From Pleodorina starrii (Eukaryota; Chlorophyta; Chlorophyceae; Chlamydomonadales; Volvocaceae): a stretch of 64,000 nt of DNA. The notes beneath the pieces were generated by a model. That model saw nothing but the letters and a program-made list of their open reading frames with translations. It ran no database searches and had not been told where the DNA came from. Of the stretch, positions 10,412-20,655 are shown in pieces (the stretch's first letter is position 1; every line of letters starts with the position of its first letter). The stretch lies in assembly GCA_030267565.1 (NCBI GenBank), contig BRXU01000042.1, positions 465,001 through 529,000 on the forward strand, in the 5' to 3' direction. The position numbers and the translations under genes are program-made.

Positions 10412-13400
10412 GTGAGGGAGTGAGGGAGTGAGGGAGTGAGGGAGTGAGGGAGTGAGGGAGTGAGGGAGTGAGGGAGTGAGGGAGTGAGGGAGTGAGGGAG
10501 TGAGGGAGTGAGGGAGTGAGGGAGTGAGGGAGTGAGGGAGTGAGGGAGTGAGGGAGTGAGGGAGTGAGGGAGTGAGGGAGTGAGGGAGTGAGGGAGTGAG
10601 GGAGTGAGGGAGTGAGGGAGTGAGGGAGTGAGGGAGTGAGGGAGTGAGGGAGTGAGGGAGTGAGGGAGTGAGGGAGTGAGGGAGTGAGGGAGTGAGGGAG
10701 TGAGGGAGTGAGGGAGTGAGGGAGTGAGGGAGTGAGGGAGTGAGGGAGTGAGGGAGTGAGGGAGTGAGGGAGTGAGGGAGTGAGGGAGTGAGGGAGTGAG
10801 GGAGTGAGGGAGTGAGGAGTGAGGGAGTGAGGGAGTGAGGGAGTGAGGGAGTGAGGGAGTGAGGGAGTGAGGGAGTGAGGGAGTGAGGGAGTGAGGGAGT
10901 GAGGGAGTGAGGGAGTGAGGGAGTGAGGGAGTGAGGGAGTGAGGGAGTGAGGGAGTGAGGGAGTGAGGGAGTGAGGGAGTGAGGGAGTGAGGGAGTGAGG
11001 GAGTGAGGGAGTGAGGGAGTGAGGGAGTGAGGGAGTGAGGGAGTGAGGGAGTGAGGGAGTGAGGGAGTGAGGGAGTGAGGGAGTGAGGGAGTGAGGGAGT
11101 GAGGGAGTGAGGGAGTGAGGGAGTGAGGGAGTGAGGGAGTGAGGGAGTGAGGGAGTGAGGGAGTGAGGGAGTGAGGGAGTGAGGGAGTGAGGGAGTGAGG
11201 GAGTGAGGGAGTGAGGGAGTGAGGGAGTGAGGGAGTGAGGGAGTGAGGGAGTGAGGGAGTGAGGGAGTGAGGGAGTGAGGGAGTGAGGGAGTGAGGGAGT
11301 GAGGGAGTGAGGGAGTGAGGGAGTGAGGGAGTGAGGGAGTGAGGGAGTGAGGGAGTGAGGGAGTGAGGGAGTGAGGGAGTGAGGGAGTGAGGGAGTGAGG
11401 GAGTGAGGGAGTGAGGGAGTGAGGGAGTGAGGGAGTGAGGGAGTGAGGGAGTGAGGGAGTGAGGGAGTGAGGGAGTGAGGGAGTGAGGGAGTGGAGGGAG
11501 TGAGGGAGTGAGGGAGTGAGGGAGTGAGGGAGTGAGGGAGTGAGGGAGTGAGGGAGTGAGGGAGTGAGGGAGTGAGGGAGTGAGGGAGTGAGGGAGTGAG
11601 GGAGTGAGGGAGTGAGGGAGTGAGGGAGTGAGGGAGTGAGGGAGTGAGGGAGTGAGGGAGTGAGGGAGTGAGGGAGTGAGGGAGTGAGGGAGTGAGGGAG
11701 TGAGGGAGTGAGGGAGTGAGGGAGTGAGGGAGTGAGGGAGTGAGGGAGTGAGGGAGTGAGGGAGTGAGGGAGTGAGGGAGTGAGGGAGTGAGGGAGTGAG
11801 GGAGTGAGGGAGTGAGGGAGTGAGGGAGTGAGGGAGTGAGGGAGTGAGGGAGTGAGGGAGTGAGGGAGTGAGGGAGTGAGGGAGTGAGGGAGTGAGGGAG
11901 TGAGGGAGTGAGGGAGTGAGGGAGTGAGGGAGTGAGGGAGTGAGGGAGTGAGGGAGTGAGGGAGTGAGGGAGTGAGGGAGTGAGGGAGTGAGGGAGTGAG
12001 GGAGTGAGGGAGTGAGGGAGTGAGGGAGTGAGGGAGTGAGGGAGTGAGGGAGTGAGGGAGTGAGGGAGTGAGGGAGTGAGGGAGTGAGGGAGTGAGGGAG
12101 TGAGGGAGTGAGGGAGTGAGGGAGTGAGGGAGTGAGGGAGTGAGGGAGTGAGGGAGTGAGGGAGTGAGGGAGTGAGGGAGTGAGGAGTGAGGGAGTGAGG
12201 GAGTGAGGGAGTGAGGGAGTGAGGGAGTGAGGGAGTGAGGGAGTGAGGGAGTGAGGGAGTGAGGGAGTGAGGGAGTGAGGGAGTGAGGGAGTGAGGGAGT
12301 GAGGGAGTGAGGAGTGAGGGAGTGAGGGAGTGAGGGAGTGAGGGAGTGAGGGAGTGAGGGAGTGAGGGAGTGAGGGAGTGAGGGAGTGAGGGAGTGAGGG
12401 AGTGAGGGAGTGAGGGAGTGAGGGAGTGAGGGAGTGAGGGAGTGAGGGAGTGAGGGAGTGAGGGAGTGAGGGAGTGAGGGAGTGAGGGAGTGAGGGAGTG
12501 AGGGAGTGAGGGAGTGAGGGAGTGAGGGAGTGAGGGAGTGAGGGAGTGAGGGAGTGAGGGAGTGAGGGAGTGAGGGAGTGAGGGAGTGAGGGAGTGAGGG
12601 AGTGAGGGAGTGAGGGAGTGAGGGAGTGAGGGAGTGAGGGAGTGAGGGAGTGAGGGAGTGAGGGAGTGAGGGAGTGAGGGAGTGAGGGAGTGAGGGAGTG
12701 AGGGAGTGAGGGAGTGAGGGAGTGAGGGAGTGAGGGAGTGAGGGAGTGAGGGAGTGAGGGAGTGAGGGAGTGAGGGAGTGAGGGAGTGAGGGAGTGAGGG
12801 AGTGAGGGAGTGAGGGAGTGAGGGAGTGAGGGAGTGAGGGAGTGAGGGAGTGAGGGAGTGAGGGAGTGAGGGAGTGAGGGAGTGAGGGAGTGAGGGAGTG
12901 AGGGAGTGAGGGAGTGAGGGAGTGAGGGAGTGAGGGAGTGAGGGAGTGAGGGAGTGAGGGAGTGAGGGAGTGAGGGAGTGAGGGAGTGAGGGAGTGAGGG
13001 AGTGAGGGAGTGAGGGAGTGAGGGAGTGAGGGAGTGAGGGAGTGAGGGAGTGAGGGAGTGAGGGAGTGAGGGAGTGAGGGAGTGAGGGAGTGAGGGAGTG
13101 AGGGAGTGAGGGAGTGAGGGAGTGAGGGAGTGAGGGAGTGAGGGAGTGAGGGAGTGAGGGAGTGAGGGAGTGAGGGAGTGAGGGAGTGAGGGAGTGAGGG
13201 AGTGAGGGAGTGAGGGAGTGAGGGAGTGAGGGAGTGAGGGAGTGAGGGAGTGAGGGAGTGAGGGAGTGAGGGAGTGAGGGAGTGAGGGAGTGAGGGAGTG
13301 AGGGAGTGAGGGAGTGAGGGAGTGAGGGAGTGAGGGAGTGAGGGAGTGAGGGAGTGAGGGAGTGAGGGAGTGAGGGAGTGAGGGAGTGAGGGAGTGAGGG

Positions 13401-15683
13401 AGTGAGGGAGTGAGGGAGTGAGGGAGTGAGGGAGTGAGGGAGTGAGGGAGTGAGGGAGTGAGGGAGTGAGGGAGTGAGGGAGTGAGGGAGTGAGGGAGTG
13501 AGGGAGTGAGGGAGTGAGGGAGTGAGGGAGTGAGGGAGTGAGGGAGTGAGGGAGTGAGGGAGTGAGGGAGTGAGGGAGTGAGGGAGTGAGGGAGTGAGGG
13601 AGTGAGGGAGTGAGGGAGTGAGGGAGTGAGGGAGTGAGGGAGTGCGGGAGTGAGGGAGTGAGGGAGTGAGGGAGTGAGGGAGTGAGGGAGTGAGGGAGTG
13701 AGGGAGTGAGGGAGTGAGGGAGTGAGGGAGTGAGGGAGTGAGGGAGTGAGGGAGTGAGGGAGTGAGGGAGTGAGGGAGTGAGGGAGTGAGGGAGTGAGGG
13801 AGTGAGGGAGTGAGGGAGTGAGGGAGTGAGGGAGTGAGGGAGTGAGGGAGTGAGGGAGTGAGGGAGTGAGGGAGTGAGGGAGTGAGGGAGTGAGGGAGTG
13901 AGGGAGTGAGGGAGTGAGGGAGTGAGGGAGTGAGGGAGTGAGGGAGTGAGGGAGTGAGGGAGTGAGGGAGTGAGGGAGTGAGGGAGTGAGGGAGTGAGGG
14001 AGTGAGGGAGTGAGGGAGTGAGGGAGTGAGGGAGTGAGGGAGTGAGGGAGTGAGGGAGTGAGGGAGTGAGGGAGTGAGGGAGTGAGGGAGTGAGGGAGTG
14101 AGGGAGTGAGGGAGTGAGGGAGTGAGGGAGTGAGGGAGTGAGGGAGTGAGGGAGTGAGGGAGTGAGGGAGTGAGGGAGTGAGGGAGTGAGGGAGTGAGGG
14201 AGTGCGGAGTGAGGGAGTGAGGGAGTGAGGGAGTGAGGGAGTGAGGGAGTGAGGGAGTGAGGGAGTGAGGGAGTGAGGGAGTGAGGGAGTGAGGGAGTGA
14301 GGGAGTGAGGGAGTGAGGGAGTGAGGGAGTGGGGGAGTGAGGGAGTGAGGGAGTGAGGGAGTGAGGGAGTGAGGGAGTGAGGGAGTGAGGGAGTGAGGGA
14401 GTGAGGGAGTGAGGGAGTGAGGGAGTGAGGGAGTGAGGGAGTGAGGGAGTGAGGGAGTGAGGGAGTGAGGGAGTGAGGGAGTGAGGGAGTGAGGGAGTGA
14501 GGGAGTGAGGGAGTGAGGGAGTGAGGGAGTGAGGGAGTGAGGGAGTGAGGGAGTGAGGGAGTGAGGGAGTGAGGGAGTGAGGGAGTGAGGGGGAGTGAGG
14601 GAGTGAGGGAGTGAGGGAGTGAGGGAGTGAGGGAGTGAGGGAGTGAGGGAGTGAGGGAGTGAGGGAGTGAGGAGTGAGGGAGTGAGGGAGTGAGGGAGTG
14701 AGGGAGTGAGGGAGTGAGGGAGTGAGGGAGTGAGGGAGTGAGGGAGTGAGGGAGTGAGGGAGTGAGGGAGTGAGGGAGTGAGGGAGTGAGGGAGTGAGGG
14801 AGTGAGGGAGTGAGGGAGTGAGGGAGTGAGGGAGTGAGGGAGTGAGGGAGTGAGGGAGTGAGGGAGTGAGGGAGTGAGGGAGTGAGGGAGTGAGGGAGTG
14901 AGGGAGTGAGGGAGTGAGGGAGTGAGGGAGTGAGGGAGTGAGGGAGTGAGGGAGTGAGGGAGTGAGGGAGTGAGGGAGTGAGGGAGTGAGGGAGTGAGGG
15001 AGTGAGGGAGTGAGGGAGTGAGGGAGTGAGGGAGTGAGGGAGTGAGGGAGTGAGGGAGTGAGGGAGTGAGGGAGTGAGGGAGTGAGGGAGTGAGGGAGTG
15101 AGGGAGTGAGGGAGTGAGGGAGTGAGGGAGTGAGGGAGTGAGGGAGTGAGGGAGTGAGGGAGTGAGGGAGTGAGGGAGTGAGGGAGTGAGGGAGTGAGGG
15201 AGTGAGGGAGTGAGGGAGTGAGGGAGTGAGGGAGTGAGGGAGTGAGGGAGTGAGGGAGTGAGGGAGTGAGGGAGTGAGGGAGTGAGGGAGTGAGGGAGTG
15301 AGGGAGTGAGGGAGTGAGGGAGTGAGGGAGTGAGGGAGTGAGGGAGTGAGGGAGTGAGGGAGTGAGGGAGTGAGGGAGTGAGGGAGTGAGGGAGTGAGGG
15401 AGTGAGGGAGTGAGGGAGTGAGGGAGTGAGGGAGTGAGGGAGTGAGGGAGTGAGGGAGTGAGGGAGTGAGGGAGTGAGGAGTGAGGGAGTGAGGGAGTGA
15501 GGGAGTGAGGGAGTGAGGGAGTGAGGGAGTGAGGGAGTGAGGGAGTGAGGGAGTGAGGGAGTGAGGGAGTGAGGGAGTGAGGGAGTGAGGGAGTGAGGGA
15601 GTGAGGGAGTGAGGGAGTGAGGGAGTGAGGGAGTGAGGGAGTGAGGGAGTGAGGGAGTGAGGGAGTGAGGGAGTGAGGGAGTG
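10412..15683 (+). repeat. 8-mer block A4
   Basis: The longest A block, 5.3 kb and roughly 659 units. It has isolated 7-mer units (for example near 10,816, 12,182, 12,310, 14,670 and 15,478), rare GTGCGG variants near 13,645 and 14,203, and a GGGGG near 14,590. Confidence 0.95.
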
Positions 15684-17324
15684 CGTGTGAGTGCGTGTGA
15701 GTGCATGTGAGTGCGTGTGAGTGCGTGTGACTGCATGTGAGTGCGTGTGAGTGCGTGTGACTGCATGTGGGTGCGTGTGAATGCGTGTGAGTGCAAGTGA
15801 GTGCATGTGAGTGCGTATGAGTGTGCGTGTGTAGGCGAGTGGGTGCATGTGAGTGCGTGTGAGTGCGTGTGAGTGCATGTGAGTGCATGTGAATGCGTGT
15901 GAGTGCGTGTGAGTGCGTGTGACTGCATGTGAGTGCGTGTGACTGCATGAGAGTGTGTGTGAGAGTGTGTGAGTGCGTGTGAGTGCATGTGAGTGCATGT
16001 GAGTGCGTGTGAGTGCATGTGAGTACATGTGAGTGCATGTGAGTGCATGTGAGTGGGTGTGACTGCATGCGAGTGCGTGTGAGCGCATGTGAGTGCATGT
16101 GGGTGCGTGCAAGTGCATGTGAGTGCGTATGAGTGTGCGTGTGTAGGCGAGTGGGTGCATGTGAGTGCGTGTGAGTGCGTGTGAGTGCATGTGAGTGCAT
16201 GTGAATGCGTGTGAGTGCGTGTGAGTGCGTGTGACTGCATGTGAGTGCGTGTGAGTGCATGCGAGTGCGTGTGAGTGCATGTGAGTGCGTGTGAGTGCGT
16301 GCGAGTGCGTGTGAGTGCGTGTGACTGCATGTGAGTGCGTGTGAGTGCGTGTGACTGCATGTGGGTGCGTGTGAATGCGTGTGAGTGCAAGTGAGTGCAT
16401 GTGAGTGCTTATGAGTGTGCATGTGTAGGCGAGTGGGTGCATGTGAGTGCGTGTGAGTGCGTGTGAGTGCATGTGAGTGCATGTGAATGCGTGTGAGTGC
16501 GTGTGAGTGCGTGTGACTGCATGTGAGTGCGTGTGACTGCATGAGAGTGCGTGTGAGAGTGTGTGAGTGCGTGTGAGTGCATGTGAGTGCATGTGAGTGC
16601 GTGTGAGTGCATGTGAGTACATGTGAGTGCATGTGAGTGCATGTGAGTGGGTGTGACTGCATGCGAGTGCGTGTGAGCGCATGTGAGTGCATGTGGGTGC
16701 GTGCAAGTGCGTGTGAGTGCGTGTGAGTGTGTGTGAGAGCGTGTAAGTGCGTGCGAGTGCGTGTTAGTACGTGGAGTGCGTGTGAGTGCTTTTTGAATGC
16801 GTGTGATTACGTATGAGTGTGTTAGACTGCGTTTGTATGCCTGTGAGTGCGTGTGAGTGCATGTGAGTACGTGTGAGTGCGAGTGAGTGCGAGTGAGTGT
16901 GTGTGAGTGCGTGTGAGTGCGTGTGTGTGCGTGTGAATGCGTGTGAGTTTGCGTGTGTAGGCGAGTGGGTGCGTGTGAGTGCATGCATGTGAGTGCGTGT
17001 GAGTGCCTGTGAGTACGTGTGAGTGCGTGTGAGTGTGTGAGAATGGATGTGATGTGTGTGATTGCGTGTGAGTGTGTGTGAGTGCGAGTGGGTGCATGTG
17101 AGTGCGTGTCAGTGCGTGTGTTTGCGTGTGAGTGCGTGTGAGTGTGCGTGTGTAGGTGAGTGGGTGCGTGTGAGTGCGTGTGAGTGCGTGTGAGTGCGTG
17201 TGAGTGCGTGTGAGTGCGGGTGAGTGCGGGTGAGAGCGTGTAAGTGCGTGTGACTGCGTGAGAGTGCGTCTGACTGCGTGTGAGTGCGTGTGGGTGTGTG
17301 AGTGTGTGTGTGTGGGGGGGGGGG
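15684..17324 (+). repeat. 10-mer block B4 with terminal G-run
   Basis: A 1,641-bp B block closely matching the one at 8688, including the extra internal duplication. The G-run is 11 residues long (17314-17324). Confidence 0.9.
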
Positions 17325-17418
17325 AAGTGTGTGACTGTCGCTCCGTACGCTCGGCCCATCCGGCCATATCGTACTCGCTCTGACACTCCTCCTTCTTCAC
17401 ACAAAAATTGCGGATTGC
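17325..17418 (+). repeat. 94-bp linker C4
   Basis: Same 94-bp sequence as the linkers at 2819, 5148 and 10318. Confidence 0.95.
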
Positions 17419-19949
17419 GTGAGGGAGTGAGGGAGTGAGGGAGTGAGGGAGTGAGGGAGTGAGGGAGTGAGGGAGTGAGGGAGTGAGGGAGTGAGGGAGT
17501 GAGGGAGTGAGGGAGTGAGGGAGTGAGGGAGTGAGGGAGTGAGGGAGTGAGGGAGTGAGGGAGTGAGGGAGTGAGGGAGTGAGGGAGTGAGGGAGTGAGG
17601 GAGTGAGGGAGTGAGGGAGTGAGGGAGTGAGGGAGTGAGGGAGTGAGGGAGTGAGGGAGTGAGGGAGTGAGGGAGTGAGGGAGTGAGGGAGTGAGGGAGT
17701 GAGGGAGTGAGGGAGTGAGGGAGTGAGGGAGTGAGGGAGTGAGGGAGTGAGGGAGTGAGGGAGTGAGGGAGTGAGGGAGTGAGGGAGTGAGGGAGTGAGG
17801 GAGTGAGGGAGTGAGGGAGTGAGGGAGTGAGGGAGTGAGGGAGTGAGGGAGTGAGGGAGTGAGGGAGTGAGGGAGTGAGGGAGTGAGGGAGTGAGGGAGT
17901 GAGGGAGTGAGGGAGTGAGGGAGTGAGGGAGTGAGGGAGTGAGGGAGTGAGGGAGTGAGGGAGTGAGGGAGTGAGGGAGTGAGGGAGTGAGGGAGTGAGG
18001 GAGTGAGGGAGTGAGGGAGTGAGGGAGTGAGGGAGTGAGGGAGTGAGGGAGTGAGGGAGTGAGGGAGTGAGGGAGTGAGGGAGTGAGGGAGTGAGGGAGT
18101 GAGGGAGTGAGGGAGTGAGGGAGTGAGGGAGTGAGGGAGTGAGGGAGTGAGGGAGTGAGGGAGTGAGGGAGTGAGGGAGTGAGGGAGTGAGGGAGTGAGG
18201 GAGTGAGGGAGTGAGGGAGTGAGGGAGTGAGGGAGTGAGGGAGTGAGGGAGTGAGGGAGTGAGGGAGTGAGGGAGTGAGGGAGTGAGGGAGTGAGGGAGT
18301 GAGGGAGTGAGGGAGTGAGGGAGTGAGGGAGTGAGGGAGTGAGGGAGTGAGGGAGTGAGGGAGTGAGGGAGTGAGGGAGTGAGGGAGTGAGGGAGTGAGG
18401 GAGTGAGGGAGTGAGGGAGTGAGGGAGTGAGGGAGTGAGGGAGTGAGGGAGTGAGGGAGTGAGGGAGTGAGGGAGTGAGGGAGTGAGGGAGTGAGGGAGT
18501 GAGGGAGTGAGGGAGTGAGGGAGTGAGGGAGTGAGGGAGTGAGGGAGTGAGGGAGTGAGGGAGTGAGGGAGTGAGGGAGTGAGGGAGTGAGGGAGTGAGG
18601 GAGTGAGGGAGTGAGGGAGTGAGGGAGTGAGGGAGTGAGGGAGTGAGGGAGTGAGGGAGTGAGGGAGTGAGGGAGTGAGGGAGTGAGGGAGTGAGGGAGT
18701 GAGGGAGTGAGGGAGTGAGGGAGTGAGGGAGTGAGGGAGTGAGGGAGTGAGGGAGTGAGGGAGTGAGGGAGTGAGGGAGTGAGGGAGTGAGGGAGTGAGG
18801 GAGTGAGGGAGTGAGGGAGTGAGGGAGTGAGGGAGTGAGGGAGTGAGGGAGTGAGGGAGTGAGGGAGTGAGGGAGTGAGGGAGTGAGGGAGTGAGGGAGT
18901 GAGGGAGTGAGGGAGTGAGGGAGTGAGGGAGTGAGGGAGTGAGGGAGTGAGGGAGTGAGGGAGTGAGGGAGTGAGGGAGTGAGGGAGTGAGGGAGTGAGG
19001 GAGTGAGGGAGTGAGGGAGTGAGGGAGTGAGGGAGTGAGGGAGTGAGGGAGTGAGGGAGTGAGGGAGTGAGGGAGTGAGGGAGTGAGGGAGTGAGGGAGT
19101 GAGGGAGTGAGGGAGTGAGGGAGTGAGGGAGTGAGGGAGTGAGGGAGTGAGGGAGTGAGGGAGTGAGGGAGTGAGGGAGTGAGGGAGTGAGGGAGTGAGG
19201 GAGTGAGGGAGTGAGGGAGTGAGGGAGTGAGGGAGTGAGGGAGTGAGGGAGTGAGGGAGTGAGGGAGTGAGGGAGTGAGGGAGTGAGGGAGTGAGGGAGT
19301 GAGGGAGTGAGGGAGTGAGGGAGTGAGGGAGTGAGGGAGTGAGGGAGTGAGGGAGTGAGGGAGTGAGGGAGTGAGGGAGTGAGGGAGTGAGGGAGTGAGG
19401 GAGTGAGGGAGTGAGGGAGTGAGGGAGTGAGGGAGTGAGGGAGTGAGGGAGTGAGGGAGTGAGGGAGTGAGGGAGTGAGGGAGTGAGGGAGTGAGGGAGT
19501 GAGGGAGTGAGGGAGTGAGGGAGTGAGGGAGTGAGGGAGTGAGGGAGTGAGGGAGTGAGGGAGTGAGGGAGTGAGGGAGTGAGGGAGTGAGGGAGTGAGG
19601 GAGTGAGGGAGTGAGGGAGTGAGGGAGTGAGGGAGTGAGGGAGTGAGGGAGTGAGGGAGTGAGGGAGTGAGGGAGTGAGGGAGTGAGGGAGTGAGGGAGT
19701 GAGGGAGTGAGGGAGTGAGGGAGTGAGGGAGTGAGGGAGTGAGGGAGTGAGGGAGTGAGGGAGTGAGGGAGTGAGGGAGTGAGGGAGTGAGGGAGTGAGG
19801 GAGTGAGGGACTGAGGGAGTGAGGGAGTGAGGGAGTGAGGGAGTGAGGGAGTGAGGGAGTGAGGGAGTGAGGGAGTGAGGGGGTGAGGGGGTGAGGGAGT
19901 GAGGGAGTGAGGGAGTGAGGGAGTGAGGGAGTGAGGGAGTGAGGGAGTG
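17419..19949 (+). repeat. 8-mer block A5
   Basis: 2.5 kb of GAGTGAGG with a very clean interior. Variants are clustered near the right end (GGGACTGA at about 19,808 and GGGGGTGA units at about 19,880-19,890). Confidence 0.95.
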
Positions 19950-20574
19950 CGTGTGAGTGCGTGTGAGTGCATGTGAGTGCGTGCGAGTGCGTGTGATTGC
20001 ATGTGAGTGCGTTGACTGCATGTGAGTACGTGTGAGTGCATGTGAGAGTGTGTGAGTGTGTGTGCATGCGTGTAATTGCGTGTGAGTGTGTGTGAGTGCG
20101 TGTGAGTGCATGTGAGTGCATGTGAGTGCGTGTGAGTGCGTGTGAGTGCGTGTGAGTGCGTGTGGGTGCGTGTGAGCGCGTGTGAGTGCATGCAAGTGTG
20201 CGTGTGTGTGCGAGTGTGTGTGTGTGCGTGTGTGTGAGTGGGTGTGACTGCATGTGAGTGCGTGTGAGCGCATGTGAGTGCATGTGAGTGCGTGTGAGTG
20301 CGTGTGAGTGCGAGTGGCTGCATGTCAGTGCGTGTCAGTGCGTGTGTTTGCGTGTGAGTGCGCGTGAGTGTGCGTGTGTAGGTGATGAGTGGGTGCGTGT
20401 GAGTGTGTGTGAGTGCGTCTGAGAGCATGTAAGTGCGTGCGAGTGCGTGTTATTATTAGTACGTGGAGTGTGTGTGTGAGTGTGTGTGAGTGCATGAGAG
20501 TGCGTGTGAGTGCGTGCGTGTGACTGCGTGAGAGTGTGTGTGAGTGCGTGTGTGTGTGTGTGGGGGGGGGGGGG
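19950..20574 (+). repeat. 10-mer block B5, short and diverged
   Basis: Only about 625 bp long and clearly diverged from B1-B4 in order and spelling of the 10-mers. It ends in the longest G-run of the array, 13 residues at 20562-20574. It probably represents the old edge of the satellite. Confidence 0.85.
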
Positions 20575-20655
20575 TGACTGTCGCTCCGTACGCTCGGCCC
20601 ACCCGGCCAAATCGTACTCGCGCTGACACTCCTCCTTCACACAAAAATTGCTCCG
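20575..20655 (+). repeat. Diverged terminal linker C5
   Basis: It matches the 94-bp linker but has substitutions (CACCCGGCCAAATCG in place of CATCCGGCCATATCG, GCGCTGACAC in place of GCTCTGACAC) and a deletion of one TTC near CTCCTTCACAC. It departs from the consensus after AAAAATTG and passes into unique DNA. This is the right boundary of the satellite. Confidence 0.9.

Larger units (their letters stand above)
1..20655. repeat. Composite higher-order satellite array (8-mer / 10-mer / linker)
   Basis: The whole left third of the window is one satellite with three alternating components: A, a perfect 8-bp repeat GAGTGAGG; B, a degenerate 10-bp repeat of GTGTGAGTGC type ending in (TG)n and a G-run; and C, a 94-bp linker. 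Five A-B-C modules follow each other in the same orientation, and the first is cut by the window edge. The plus strand of A contains no C for kilobases. Every minus-strand frame is open because the 8-mer complement has no stop in any phase, which produces stop-free stretches up to 3,828 codons; I do not call these genes. A subtelomeric, pericentromeric or other heterochromatic location is possible but cannot be decided here. Confidence 0.95.

Noticed and set aside
1904..20428. Very long minus-strand open frames (up to 3,828 codons) rich in SLPHSLTP or His/Thr/Ser.
   Set aside because: They follow from an 8-bp repeat whose complement lacks stop codons; all three frames are equally open and the peptide is a pure read-out of the satellite.
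1491..20574. CRISPR array or zinc-finger-like coding repeats in the 10-mer blocks.
   Set aside because: Repeats are directly adjacent without unique spacers, and the His-rich read-out has no Cys/His finger spacing.
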